Below, piece by piece: positions 53,241 through 61,527 of a DNA stretch of 61,527 nt (the stretch's first letter is position 1; every line of letters begins with the position of its first letter). Both the position numbers and the translations under genes were made by a program. The notes under the pieces were generated by a model, which saw nothing but the letters and a program-made list of their open reading frames with translations, did no database searches and had not been told where the DNA came from. The stretch spans positions 1 through 61,527 of the forward strand of contig JAKOZT010000017.1 in the NCBI GenBank assembly GCA_029779845.1, written 5' to 3'. This DNA comes from Pseudomonadota bacterium. Lineage in GTDB: Bacteria; Pseudomonadota; Gammaproteobacteria; Burkholderiales; Burkholderiaceae_C.

Positions 53241-55589
53241 TCAGGTCTTGGCGGCGCCGGCCTGCGCCGCCTGGCGGGCGAAGTTGGCTTCGAGCTGGCC
53301 CTTGGCCGAGCGGTACGTGCGCGGCCAGGCCAGTTCGGTGAAGCCGATGCGGGCGGCTTCGCTGAGTGTCCAGGCCGGGTTGGCGAGGTGCGGCCGCGCG
53401 ACGGCGCACAGGTCGGCGCGGCCGGCGGCGATGATGGAGTTGACGTGGTCGGCCTCGCTGATCGCGCCCACCGCGATGGTCGCGGTGCCCGCTTCCTGGC
53501 GCACGCGATCGGCGAAAGGCGTCTGGAACATGCGGCCGAAGGTGATCTTCTCCTGCTTGCTCACCTGGCCCGAGGAGCAGTCGATCAGGTCGGCCCCCGC
53601 CGCCTTGAAGGCCTGGCCGATCGCCACCGCATCGGCCGGCGTGATGCCGCCTTCCACCCAGTCGTGCGCCGAGATGCGCACGCTCATCGGCAGTTCGGCC
53701 GGCCACGCCTCGCGCACCGCGGCGAACACTTCGAGCGGGTAGCGCAGCCGGTTCTCCAGGCTGCCGCCGTACTCGTCGTCGCGCCGGTTGGTCAGCGGCG
53801 AGATGAAGCTCGACAGCAGGTAGCCGTGCGCGCAGTGCAGCTCCAGCCAGTCGAAGCCGGCCGCGGCTGCGCGGCGCGTGGCCGCCACGAAATCGGCCTT
53901 CACGCGATCCATGTCGGCGCGTGTCATCGCGCGCGACAGCTGGCTTTCGCCGGCGACGTACTGCTGCGGCGAGGCGCTGATCAGCGGCCAGTTCGCTTCC
54001 GGCCCGTCGTCGGGCAGCGGCTTGTCGATGCCGTCCCAGGCGCGCCGCGTCGAGCCCTTGGCGCCGGCGTGGCCGATCTGCACCGCGATGCGCGCATCGC
54101 TGTTGTCGTGCACCCAGTCGACGATGCGCTTCCAGGCGCCGGCCTGCGCGTCGTTCCACAGCCCCGGGCAGCCCGGGGTGATGCGCGCATCGGGGCTCGT
54201 GCAGGTCATCTCGGCGAACACCAGCCCGGCCCCGCCCATCGCGCGCGCGCCGAGGTGGATCAGGTGGTAGTCGCCCGGCACGCCGTCGACCGCCGAGTAC
54301 TGCGCCATCGGCGAGACCACGACGCGGTTCTTCAGCGTGACCGAGCGCACCCGGTAGGGCGTGAACATCGGCGGCACCGCGGGCAGCGCCGGGTCGCGCT
54401 TCAATGGCGTGCGCGTCGAGAACCAGCGCTCGTAGCCTTCCAGCCAGCCCTTGTCGCGCAGGCGCAGGTTCTCGTGGCTGATGCGCTGGCTGCGCGTCAG
54501 CATCGAGTACATGAACTGCTCGGGCTCGAGCTGGTCGCAGTAGCGCCGGCCGCACACCTCGAACCACTCCATCGCGTTCCAGGCCGCGTTCTGCAGGCGC
54601 AGCGTCTCCACGCTGCGCGCCGCCTGGTACTCGCGCAGCACGTCGGGCAGGTCCTCTTTTCCGGTCCGGCCGTGCAGCTGGAACTGGCGCACCAATTCGA
54701 TCGCGTCCTCGAAGGCCAGCTTGGTGCCCGAGCCGATCGCGAAGTGCGCGGTGTGCACCGCGTCGCCCATCAGCACCACGTGGCTGCCGTGGCGGTTCTT
54801 CAGCCACCACTGCTCGCACACCACGCGCTGGAAGTTCAGCCACGCCGAGCCGCGCAGGTGGCGCGCATTGGTCATCAGCTTCTCGCCCTGCAGGTTGTCG
54901 GCGAACAGCCGCTCGCAGAAGGCGATCGAGTCGTTCTGGTCGGCTTTGTCCAGCCCGTGCGCCAGCCACACGTGCTCGGGGCACTCGACGATGAAGGTCG
55001 TCGTGTTGGCGTCGAACTTGTAGATGTGGGCCTGGAACCAGCCGTGCTCGGTCTTGCGGAAGTCGAAGGTGAAGGCGTCGTAGAGCTTGTTCGTGCCCAG
55101 CCAGATGTAGCGGTTGGGCCGCGTGACGATGTCGGGCTTGAAGACATCGGCGTACTTCGTGCGGATGCCGGAGAAGATGCCGTCGCTGGCGATGATGAGG
55201 TCGGCGTCGGCGTAGTCCTCGTCGGAGCTCACCTCGGTTTCGAAGACGAGCTTCACGCCGAGCTGCTCGCAGCGCTCCTGCAGGATGTTCAGCAGCCGCT
55301 TGCGGCCGATGCCGACGAAGCCGTGGCCGCCGGAGCGGATCACGCGGCCCTTGAAGCGCAGCTCGATGTCGTCCCAGTGGTTGAACGCCTCCTGGATCAG
55401 ATTCGCCGATTCGATGTCCCACTGACGCATGTTGTCCATCGTCGCGTCGGAGAACACCACGCCCCAGCCGAAGGTGTCGTAGGGACGGTTGCGCTCGACG
55501 ACGGTGACGTCATGCGAGGGATCCAGCTTCTTCATCAGAAGCCCGAAGTACAGGCCGGCGGGGCCGCCGCCGATGCAGACGATCTTCAT
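53241..55589 (-). CDS. Two-domain flavin monooxygenase/Old Yellow Enzyme (salicylyl-CoA 5-hydroxylase or 2-aminobenzoyl-CoA monooxygenase/reductase type)
   Basis: 782 residues. The N-terminal half is an FAD monooxygenase: GGGPAG at residues 7-12 and [20 protein letters not shown]. From about residue 405 an Old Yellow Enzyme domain follows: [54 protein letters not shown], and [13 protein letters not shown]. This architecture is that of 2-aminobenzoyl-CoA monooxygenase/reductase and of proteins annotated as bifunctional salicylyl-CoA 5-hydroxylase. It acts on CoA-activated ortho-substituted benzoates; which one is not decidable here. No CoA ligase is in this unit; that at 43891 or 29426 may supply the substrate. 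Confidence 0.93.
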   Translation of the reverse strand: MKIVCIGGGPAGLYFGLLMKKLDPSHDVTVVERNRPYDTFGWGVVFSDATMDNMRQWDIESANLIQEAFNHWDDIELRFKGRVIRSGGHGFVGIGRKRLLNILQERCEQLGVKLVFETEVSSDEDYADADLIIASDGIFSGIRTKYADVFKPDIVTRPNRYIWLGTNKLYDAFTFDFRKTEHGWFQAHIYKFDANTTTFIVECPEHVWLAHGLDKADQNDSIAFCERLFADNLQGEKLMTNARHLRGSAWLNFQRVVCEQWWLKNRHGSHVVLMGDAVHTAHFAIGSGTKLAFEDAIELVRQFQLHGRTGKEDLPDVLREYQAARSVETLRLQNAAWNAMEWFEVCGRRYCDQLEPEQFMYSMLTRSQRISHENLRLRDKGWLEGYERWFSTRTPLKRDPALPAVPPMFTPYRVRSVTLKNRVVVSPMAQYSAVDGVPGDYHLIHLGARAMGGAGLVFAEMTCTSPDARITPGCPGLWNDAQAGAWKRIVDWVHDNSDARIAVQIGHAGAKGSTRRAWDGIDKPLPDDGPEANWPLISASPQQYVAGESQLSRAMTRADMDRVKADFVAATRRAAAAGFDWLELHCAHGYLLSSFISPLTNRRDDEYGGSLENRLRYPLEVFAAVREAWPAELPMSVRISAHDWVEGGITPADAVAIGQAFKAAGADLIDCSSGQVSKQEKITFGRMFQTPFADRVRQEAGTATIAVGAISEADHVNSIIAAGRADLCAVARPHLANPAWTLSEAARIGFTELAWPRTYRSAKGQLEANFARQAAQAGAAKT

Positions 55590-55619
55590 GGGGAATCCTC
55601 GGGTGGGGCAGCGCGGCGG

Positions 55620-56102
55620 CTACATGAACAGGTTGATGTTGCCGAAGGCGGCGTCGCAGTTCACCAGGTCGACGCGCTTGAGCACGATGCGCAGCTGGCC
55701 GTCCACGCGCTTCAGATCGTGCGTGGCCCAGCCGGCGAACAGCGACTGTTCGTCGCGCCGCGTCTCGACGTAGTGGAACGCGGTGCGCACGCGGTAGCGC
55801 CCGGCGTCGTTGTCGATCGCCTCGACGGCCGGCGCCTGCAGCAGGTGGTGGCAGCGGCTGCGCGGCTGCTGCGAGAAGGTGCGCGCGCCGGCGAGGCGCT
55901 CGGTGCGCACGCGCAGCAGCAGCTTGTCTTCGTACAGCAGCGAGGTCTGCAGGCGCGGGTCCTGCTGCCCCGGGGTCAGCGGCATCCAGTAGTAGCCCTC
56001 GTCGGCGAACAGGTTCAGCCAGTCGTCGAAGCGCTGCTCGTCGAGCACACGCGCCTCGGCGTAGACGAAGTCGATCAGCTGGCGTTCGGTGAAGCTGCTC
56101 AT
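55620..56102 (-). CDS. Aromatic ring-hydroxylating dioxygenase beta subunit
   Basis: 160 residues, NTF2-like: LIDFVYAEARVLDEQRFDDWL, EGYYWMPLTPGQQD, FSQQPRSRCHHLLQAP. It is the structural partner of the alpha encoded directly upstream (4-base overlap) and a close relative of 45517. There is no reductase gene in this unit. Confidence 0.93.
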   Translation of the reverse strand: MSSFTERQLIDFVYAEARVLDEQRFDDWLNLFADEGYYWMPLTPGQQDPRLQTSLLYEDKLLLRVRTERLAGARTFSQQPRSRCHHLLQAPAVEAIDNDAGRYRVRTAFHYVETRRDEQSLFAGWATHDLKRVDGQLRIVLKRVDLVNCDAAFGNINLFM

Positions 56103-57460
56103 GCTGCGCACCCCTTGCTGTTGGCCGAGCACGATGACGATGACGATGACGGCGACGGCGCCATGAAACGCGCCCAGGCGCGGAACTGGTTGCGCATCTG
56201 CAGTTCGTTGGTGCCGTTGGTGGCGACGTTGTCCTGGCCGTGCTCGGCCGGGTCGTACAGCCGCGCGATGTTGACCCAGTCGCGCCCGCGCGCCTTCAGG
56301 CCTTCCTGCGCGCGCTCGTACATCTCCAGGTCGTCGTGGCCTACCACCGAGGTCGGCGCGTTGATCAGCCGGTTGTACATGAGCGTGCGCTCCAGCAGCA
56401 TGTCGGGTGCGCCGACGAGCCGGAAGGTCCACGACTCGACCAGCGTCTTGTCGGCCGCGATCGGCTTGAACAATCGCAGCGTCTGGATCGGCCCCTTCAC
56501 CATGATGTTGGGGAAGTAGACGGTGTTGTGGCGCACGTCGCCGAGGATCTGGCGCGCGCGCTCCTCGCCGTAGGCCGCCACCATCTGGTCCCAGTAGCCC
56601 GGCACTTCCGAATAGGCCGCGTGGATCGAGTCGGCGACGCCGGTGTGGCCGTGGCCGTTCACCCAGACGCGGATGCCCATCTTCTCGAAGAACTCGTAGG
56701 GGCTCATGAAGGGCGCGAACAGCTCCACGGCCATCGGCTTGGGCGTGCCCGGCGGCGCCTCGTTCCAGACCTTGACCGCGGTGCCGGCCGACGACTCGTG
56801 CGCCACCATCGGATGGCAGGTGTCGGTCTGGTTGTCGACCAGCATCTTCCAGTTGCAGTTGTGCATGTAGCGCAGCACGCCGCCGGCCACTTCGAGCTTG
56901 CCCTGCGGCGAGCGGTCGACCATGTTGTCGATGGTCGAGAGCGAATCGCCGAAGAACTCCTCGAAGCCGATGCCCTCGGGGTTGAGGCGGCAGAACACGA
57001 AGTCGCGGTAGACGCGCACCGCGGATACCGCGGCCATGCCGGAGGCGCCCTCGGTCTGCTCGAAGCCGACGCCGTCGTAGCCCTTCTTGAGCGGAATCGA
57101 CAGCAGCGAGCCGTCGGTCTTGAAGCTCCAGGCGTGGTACGGGCAGCGGAAGAACTTGCCGGTGTTGCCGCAGCCCTCGGCGGCCACCTTGACGCCCTTG
57201 TGCGGACATCGGTTCACCAGCACGCGGATGCTGTCGTCGCTGTGGCGCACCATCACCACCGGCTCGATGCCGACGGTGGTGGTGTAGTAGTCGCCCTTGT
57301 TCGGCACCTGGCTGGCGTGGCCCACGTAGACCCAGGTGTTGGCGAACAGGCGCTCCATCTCGAGCTGGAACAGCTCGTCGTCGACGTACACGTGCTTGTG
57401 GACTTCACGGTCGCGGACCAGCGCCTCGAGGGCTTCCGGACTGTTTCGATAGCAGCTCAT
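56099..57460 (-). CDS. Rieske-type aromatic ring-hydroxylating dioxygenase alpha subunit
   Basis: 453 residues. Rieske ligands C85, H87, C106, H109 (CPHKG, CPYHAW); mononuclear iron site D213, H216, H221 (DTCHPMVAH). It resembles the alpha at 35787 over its whole length but ends in an extra low-complexity tail (APSPSSSSSSCSANSKGCAA) produced by a hexanucleotide repeat. It is the first gene of unit 6. It is divergent from the AraC gene, and its promoter carries the motif shared with the iorA promoter. Confidence 0.94.
   Translation of the reverse strand: MSCYRNSPEALEALVRDREVHKHVYVDDELFQLEMERLFANTWVYVGHASQVPNKGDYYTTTVGIEPVVMVRHSDDSIRVLVNRCPHKGVKVAAEGCGNTGKFFRCPYHAWSFKTDGSLLSIPLKKGYDGVGFEQTEGASGMAAVSAVRVYRDFVFCRLNPEGIGFEEFFGDSLSTIDNMVDRSPQGKLEVAGGVLRYMHNCNWKMLVDNQTDTCHPMVAHESSAGTAVKVWNEAPPGTPKPMAVELFAPFMSPYEFFEKMGIRVWVNGHGHTGVADSIHAAYSEVPGYWDQMVAAYGEERARQILGDVRHNTVYFPNIMVKGPIQTLRLFKPIAADKTLVESWTFRLVGAPDMLLERTLMYNRLINAPTSVVGHDDLEMYERAQEGLKARGRDWVNIARLYDPAEHGQDNVATNGTNELQMRNQFRAWARFMAPSPSSSSSSCSANSKGCAA
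56131..56160. repeat. Hexanucleotide repeat at the 3' end of the Rieske alpha gene
   Basis: ACGATG occurs three times in a row (56131-56148), followed by ACGGCG twice. On the coding strand it makes alternating Ser codons in the C-terminal tail. Slippage by whole units would change tail length without shifting the frame. Confidence 0.8.
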
Positions 57461-57496
57461 CGCAACTCTCCCGGTGGCAGGGTGGCATTCCGGCGG

Positions 57497-57558
57497 TTAG
57501 TTTAGGCCTAAATGAATGAAAAATCATATAGTCTCGAGTGTCGGGACAAACCCGTAGG
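57497..57558. promoter_or_regulatory. Divergent promoter with bipartite motif shared with 50710-50768
   Basis: Block 1 (57497-57523) reads on the minus strand as TTTTTCATTCATTTAGGCCT followed by AAACTAA and contains the palindrome TTTAGGCCTAAA (57501-57512). Block 2 is AAACCCGTAGG (57548-57558). The same two blocks, order, orientation and nearly the same spacing occur before iorA. The site lies between the Rieske alpha gene and the AraC gene. Confidence 0.6.
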
Positions 57559-57571
57559 GGGCGCAACCACC

Positions 57572-58543
57572 ATGCTCAACGAACTCGACGTGCTCGAGCG
57601 GCACCGCCTGCTCAGCTCCGACGACTACGCGCAGATCAAGGAGCGCGTCAGCGCGCACCTGTGCCCGCACAGCTTCGAGGTGCTGGCCGACGCGCCGGTG
57701 CACACGCGCATGAACGGCGTCTTCTTCGGCGATGCGGCGCTGCTGGACCTGCACTACGCCGCGCCGGTGCGCATCGGCGTCGGCGACGTGACCGAGCACT
57801 ACCTCTTCCGCCTCACGGTGGCGGGCCGCTGCGAGGTCACGCACGGCGAGCGGCGTGCCGCGATGCAGACCGGCGCGCTGAGCGTCACCTCGCCGTTCGC
57901 GCGCAGCAGCATCACCACCGACGGGCACTGCCGCAACCTGATCCTGCGCGTCGGGCGCAACGCGCTGAGCACGCAATTGCAGCAGCTCACCGGCCGCAGC
58001 CTGCACGAGCCCTTGATCTTCGAGGTCGGCGTCGCCCCGGAGCATGTCGGCGTGGCGCGCATCCGCCACACGCTGGCCTACCTCTGCCAGCTGCACGCCG
58101 TCGACGCGCCGGCCTGCAGCCTGGACCGCTGCCTGTCGGACTTCGTGCTGCAACTGCTGCTGACGCAGCTGCCGCACAACCACTCGGCGCAGCTGCTCGA
58201 CGACCGGCAGGCGCTGCTGCCGCGCCACGTCAGATTGGCCCGCGATTACATCGAAGCGCATCTGCACGAGCCGATCACGCTGGCGCAGCTGTGCAGCCTG
58301 TGCGGCGTCTCGGCGCGCACGCTGCAAAACGGCTTCAACCGCTTCCTGCGCCAAAGCCCGGTCGACTACATCCGCGACCGCCGCCTCGCGCGGGTGCACG
58401 AAGCCCTGAAGAAAGGCGCTCCGGGGCAGACGATCACCGATGTGCTGCTGAGCCACGGCATCCACAGCTTCGGCCACTTCACGAACGCCTACCGTCGGCG
58501 CTACGGCTGCCCGCCCTCCGAGACGCTGCGCCGGCGCCATTGA
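57572..58543 (+). CDS. AraC-family regulator
   Basis: 323 residues. The N-terminal half is an AraC-binding-like sensor domain (YLFRLTVAGRCEVTHGERRA, SPFARSSITTDG). The C-terminal ~100 residues carry the double helix-turn-helix: ITLAQLCSLCGVSARTLQNGFNRFLR and DVLLSHGIHSFGHFTNAYRRRYG. It is divergent from the Rieske alpha gene, so it is a likely activator of unit 6. The start at 57572 is preferred (G-rich ribosome-binding site, domain start); an ATG at 57512 falls inside the promoter motif. Confidence 0.92.
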   Translation: MLNELDVLERHRLLSSDDYAQIKERVSAHLCPHSFEVLADAPVHTRMNGVFFGDAALLDLHYAAPVRIGVGDVTEHYLFRLTVAGRCEVTHGERRAAMQTGALSVTSPFARSSITTDGHCRNLILRVGRNALSTQLQQLTGRSLHEPLIFEVGVAPEHVGVARIRHTLAYLCQLHAVDAPACSLDRCLSDFVLQLLLTQLPHNHSAQLLDDRQALLPRHVRLARDYIEAHLHEPITLAQLCSLCGVSARTLQNGFNRFLRQSPVDYIRDRRLARVHEALKKGAPGQTITDVLLSHGIHSFGHFTNAYRRRYGCPPSETLRRRH

Positions 58544-58554
58544 GCCTCTGCCGG

Positions 58555-58583
58555 TTGCGCAATGCGTAGATCGGCTGCGCATT
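58555..58583 (+). promoter_or_regulatory. Palindromic promoter region of unit 7
   Basis: The 103-base gap after the AraC gene holds TTGCGCAA (58555-58562) and AATGCG (58561-58566) pairing with CGCATT (58578-58583). These are candidate operators for the MarR regulator encoded at the end of this unit. AGGAG (58635-58639) is the ribosome-binding site of the next gene. No clear -10/-35 pair is visible. Confidence 0.35.
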
Positions 58584-58646
58584 TCGTCGCGCGGGCGCTT
58601 CGGCCGCTGTCTAGCATCAGGGCGCTTCACCTCACAGGAGCCCCTC

Positions 58647-59753
58647 ATGAACATCACCGTCCTGGGCGGAGGCCACGGCTCGTACGCCGCCGCCGTCGAA
58701 CTCGCGGAGAAGGGCCACGACGTCCGCCTGTGGCGTCGCGACGGCGCCGCGCTCGACCAGTTGCAGGCCGCCGGCCGGATCAGCATCAAGGACTACCGCG
58801 GCACCCGCACGCTGAGCCTGGGCCGGCCCGCCGACCGGCTGTCGCTGCACGGCGAGCTGGCCTCGGCCGTACGCGGCGCGGCGCTGATCGTCATCCCGCT
58901 GCCGGCCACCACCCACGATGAGCTCGCGCGCCAGCTGGCGCCGCTGCTGGCGGACGGCCAGGTGGTGTTCCTGCCGCCCGGCACCTTCGGCAGCTATGTG
59001 TTCGCCAAGGCGATGGCCGAAGGCGGCAACCGCGCGGACGTCGCCTTCGCCGAGACGGGCACGCTGCCCTACCTGACGCGCAAGCACGGGCCGGCCGAGA
59101 TCGTCGTCAGCGGCTACGCCACGCGGCTGCCGACCGGCGTGTTCCCGAGCCGGCTCTCGGCGCATGCCTTCCAGGTGCTGCGCACGGCCTACCCGAGCGT
59201 CGAGCCGCTGGACGATGCGCTGAACGGCGCGCTGATGAACGCCGGGCCGATCATCCACCCGCCGCTGATCGTCATGAACGCCGGGCCGCTGGAGCACTTC
59301 GAGGCCTGGGACATCCACAACGAGGGCACGCAGCCGTCGATCCGGCGCGTGACGAACCGGCTCGACGCGGAACGCATCACCGTACGCGAGGCGCTGGGCT
59401 ACGGCGCGCCGCACTTCCCGCTGGCCGACCACTACAACACCACCGAAGGCGACGAGTGGATGTACGGCCGCGGCGCGCACGGCAAGCTGACCGACAGCGG
59501 CGACTGGCGCGAGGACATCGACCTGCTGCAACACCGCTACATGCTGGAAGACACACGCCTCGGGCTGTCGTTCATCGTCTCCGTGGGGCGCTGGGCCGGC
59601 GCGGACACGCCGGTGGCGCAGGGGCTGCTGAGCGTCGCCTCGGCGATCGTCGGCCGCGACCTCTACCGCGAGGGGCGCACGCTGGAGAAGCTCGGGCTCG
59701 CGGCGCTCGACCGCCGGCAGATGCGCGAGCTGCTGGCGCGGGGGATCGTGTGA
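58647..59753 (+). CDS. NAD/NADP octopine/nopaline dehydrogenase-family protein
   Basis: 368 residues. N-terminal Rossmann motif VLGGGHGSYAAAVELAEKGHDVRLWRRD, then the opine-dehydrogenase helical domain with conserved His/Asp in NAGPIIHPPLIVMN and EGDEWMYGRG. The family reduces imines of 2-oxoacids or oxidises hydroxyacids; catabolic members of unknown substrate are common. It is the first gene of a three-gene unit with a 3-hydroxyacyl-CoA dehydrogenase (1-base overlap, TGATG) and MarR. Substrate unknown. Confidence 0.9.
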   Translation: MNITVLGGGHGSYAAAVELAEKGHDVRLWRRDGAALDQLQAAGRISIKDYRGTRTLSLGRPADRLSLHGELASAVRGAALIVIPLPATTHDELARQLAPLLADGQVVFLPPGTFGSYVFAKAMAEGGNRADVAFAETGTLPYLTRKHGPAEIVVSGYATRLPTGVFPSRLSAHAFQVLRTAYPSVEPLDDALNGALMNAGPIIHPPLIVMNAGPLEHFEAWDIHNEGTQPSIRRVTNRLDAERITVREALGYGAPHFPLADHYNTTEGDEWMYGRGAHGKLTDSGDWREDIDLLQHRYMLEDTRLGLSFIVSVGRWAGADTPVAQGLLSVASAIVGRDLYREGRTLEKLGLAALDRRQMRELLARGIV

Positions 59754-60772
59754 TGGCGGCGGATCTGCCATGCATCGGCGTGATCGGCGCCGGCCGCATG
59801 GGCGAAGGCATCGCGCTCGCGTTCGCGCATGCCGGCATTCCGATCACGGTGATCGACGTCAAGCAGCGTTCGGCCGACGATCGCAGCGCGTACTTCCAGC
59901 AGGTGCGCGCCCATCTCGACACCGAGCTGCAACTGCTGGCGCGCCTCGGCGTGCTGACGGCCGATCAGAGCGGCACGATCGCCGGTCGCATCGGCCTCGC
60001 CTCGCGCGACGAAGCGGCCGCGCTGCTGGCGCGCTGCGACCTCCTGTTCGAAGCGGTGCCGGAGGTGCTGGCGATCAAGGCGGAGCAGCTCCAGTGGGTG
60101 GGCGAGAACGTCGCGGAGGACACCGTCATCGCCTCGACCACCTCGACCTTCCTGGTCACCGAGCTGGCGACGATGGTCCCGCGGCCCGAGCGCTTCATCA
60201 ACGCGCACTGGCTGAACCCGGCGCATCTGATGCCGCTGGTCGAGGTCAGCCGCAGCGAGGTGACGGCGGATGCGACGGTGCAGAAGACCGTCGGCCTGCT
60301 GAAGGCGATCGGCAAGGTGCCGGTGCTGTGCAACCCGGTGGCCGGCTACATCGTGCCGCGCATCCAGGCGCTGGCGATGAACGAAGCCGCGCGCATGGTG
60401 GAAGAAGGCGTGGCCAGCGCCGAAGACATCGACACCGCCGTGCGCATCGGCTTCGGGCTGCGCTTCTCGGTGCTGGGGTTGCTGGAGTTCATCGACTGGG
60501 GCGGCGGCGACATCCTCTACTACGCCTCGCGATACCTCGCCGGCGCGCTCGCGCCGCGCTTCGAGCCGCCGGACATCATCGCCGAGCACATGCGCAGCGG
60601 GCACAACGGCCTGCGCGAGCGGCAAGGCTTCTACGACTACCGCACCGTCGACGTCGATGCCTACAAGCTCGGGCGCCTGCGCGAGTTCGTGCGCAAGCTC
60701 GAGCTGGCGGGCCTCGTGCCGCGCCTCAATGCGGCGCTCGCGCCACCCCGGGAGGCACAATCCCGTCGATGA
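59753..60772 (+). CDS. 3-hydroxyacyl-CoA dehydrogenase-family protein
   Basis: 339 residues. NAD motif GVIGAGRMGEGIALAFAHAG, catalytic His in NAHWLNPAHLMPLVEV, and C-terminal domain AGYIVPRIQALAMNEAARMVEEGVA. It resembles 3-hydroxybutyryl-CoA dehydrogenases, though HWLNPAHLMP differs from the usual HFFNP motif, so a hydroxyacid or carnitine-type substrate is possible. It overlaps the MarR gene downstream by 4 bases. Confidence 0.9.
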   Translation: MAADLPCIGVIGAGRMGEGIALAFAHAGIPITVIDVKQRSADDRSAYFQQVRAHLDTELQLLARLGVLTADQSGTIAGRIGLASRDEAAALLARCDLLFEAVPEVLAIKAEQLQWVGENVAEDTVIASTTSTFLVTELATMVPRPERFINAHWLNPAHLMPLVEVSRSEVTADATVQKTVGLLKAIGKVPVLCNPVAGYIVPRIQALAMNEAARMVEEGVASAEDIDTAVRIGFGLRFSVLGLLEFIDWGGGDILYYASRYLAGALAPRFEPPDIIAEHMRSGHNGLRERQGFYDYRTVDVDAYKLGRLREFVRKLELAGLVPRLNAALAPPREAQSRR

Positions 60773-61242
60773 GCCTCAGCTTCGTCGACGACTACCTTCC
60801 CGCCTTGCTGGCGCAGGCCAGCCACCTGATCTCCGCGGAGTTCCATGCCGTGGTGACCCAGCAGGGCTTCACGGTGTCGGAGTGGCGCGTGCTCGCGACG
60901 CTGTCCGACGGCGAGGCGCTGAGCATCACCCGCCTGGTCCAGATCACCACCCTCAAGCAGTCGACCGTGACGCGCGTGCTCGACCGCATGGAGGCCAAGG
61001 GCCAGATCGAGCGGCTGCAAAGCGACTTCGACCGCCGCGTGACGCTGGTGCGCATCACCGCCCAGGGCGCGCGCACGGCGAGGCAGCTCATCCCGCTGGC
61101 GCGTGAGCACGAGCACCGCGTGCTGCAGCCGTTCGGGCTGGAACGCGCCGAGGCCTTGAAGGAGACGCTGCGCAGCATCGTGGAGCTGCACCGGGCGTCG
61201 GCGGGGGACGAAGATGAAGCGGCGGACGATGCGTCTGCCTAG
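60769..61242 (+). CDS. MarR-family regulator
   Basis: 157 residues. The N-terminus FVDDYLPALLAQASHLISAEFH and recognition segment TLKQSTVTRVLDRMEAKGQI closely parallel the MarR at 50793, so the two are paralogues. It ends in an acidic tail (GDEDEAADDASA). It is the last gene of unit 7 (ATGA overlap with the dehydrogenase) and a probable regulator of that unit or of both promoters at 50710 and 57497. Confidence 0.93.
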   Translation: MSLSFVDDYLPALLAQASHLISAEFHAVVTQQGFTVSEWRVLATLSDGEALSITRLVQITTLKQSTVTRVLDRMEAKGQIERLQSDFDRRVTLVRITAQGARTARQLIPLAREHEHRVLQPFGLERAEALKETLRSIVELHRASAGDEDEAADDASA

Positions 61243-61279
61243 CGACTGAGGCGGTCCACGGCCGGACTGCAAACTGTGT

Positions 61280-61527
<248 letters not shown>

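Overview
The window is about 61.5 kb of very GC-rich DNA with strong third-position GC. Its gene content points to a betaproteobacterium of the order Burkholderiales: Bug-type tripartite tricarboxylate receptors, large operons with Liv-type ABC transporters, CoA-dependent aromatic catabolism, and a respiratory selenocysteine formate dehydrogenase. This placement is inferred from gene content and was not tested phylogenetically. Almost all space is coding and most neighbours overlap by 1-20 bases, so the region is organised as a few very long transcription units.

Region 1 (1-5409, + strand): one copy of a ~320-bp dispersed repeat, a small lipoprotein, and a three-gene membrane formate dehydrogenase (alpha with an in-frame TGA/selenocysteine and SECIS hairpin, 4Fe-4S beta, cytochrome b gamma). 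Region 2 (5430-22060, - strand): a 17-gene unit read from the promoter region at 22061-22192. It holds a substrate-binding protein, LivHMGF, a split transketolase, a GldA-like dehydrogenase, SDR, acyl-CoA ligase, quinone oxidoreductase, a pair of acyl-CoA dehydrogenases, Bug receptor, SDR, enoyl-CoA hydratase-like protein and an IclR regulator. Region 3 (22193-25560, - strand): thioesterase, NIPSNAP protein, Bug receptor and SDR under a GntR/FCD regulator, with TGCATGCA-type operators at both promoters. Region 4 (25764-26921, + strand): trxC and a methyltransferase.

Region 5 (26947-50670, - strand): about 20 tightly packed genes over 23.7 kb. They encode an indolepyruvate-type ferredoxin oxidoreductase pair, an oxygenase reductase, dioxygenase beta, CoA ligase, a thiolase-like protein lacking the nucleophilic Cys, a DUF35/degenerate-SDR fusion, a cyclase-family hydrolase, SDRs, three paralogous binding proteins around a Rieske alpha subunit, LivH, a LivM-LivG fusion, LivF, a second CoA ligase, a MarR regulator and a thioesterase. 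The only long gap (43515-43890) holds two inverted palindromic repeat units. Region 6 (51625-57460, - strand): a second Rieske alpha/beta pair, a two-domain monooxygenase/Old Yellow Enzyme protein of the salicylyl-CoA 5-hydroxylase / 2-aminobenzoyl-CoA monooxygenase-reductase type, RidA and glutaryl-CoA dehydrogenase. A MarR gene (50793) and an AraC gene (57572) are divergent from units 5 and 6, and the two promoters share a bipartite motif. Region 7 (58647-61242, + strand): an opine-dehydrogenase-family protein, a 3-hydroxyacyl-CoA dehydrogenase and a second MarR. Region 8: initiator tRNA-Met and a reading frame on the opposite strand that runs off the right edge.

Together, units 2, 3, 5 and 6 look like uptake and CoA-dependent breakdown of aromatic or alicyclic acids: import by Liv and Bug systems, CoA activation, Rieske or flavin oxygenation, then beta-oxidation-like and retro-aldol-like steps. 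No substrate can be named from sequence alone. The most unusual parts are the thiolase-like/DUF35-pseudo-SDR pair, the split transketolase with GldA inside an acyl-CoA operon, the shared promoter motif, and the two structured noncoding repeat families.
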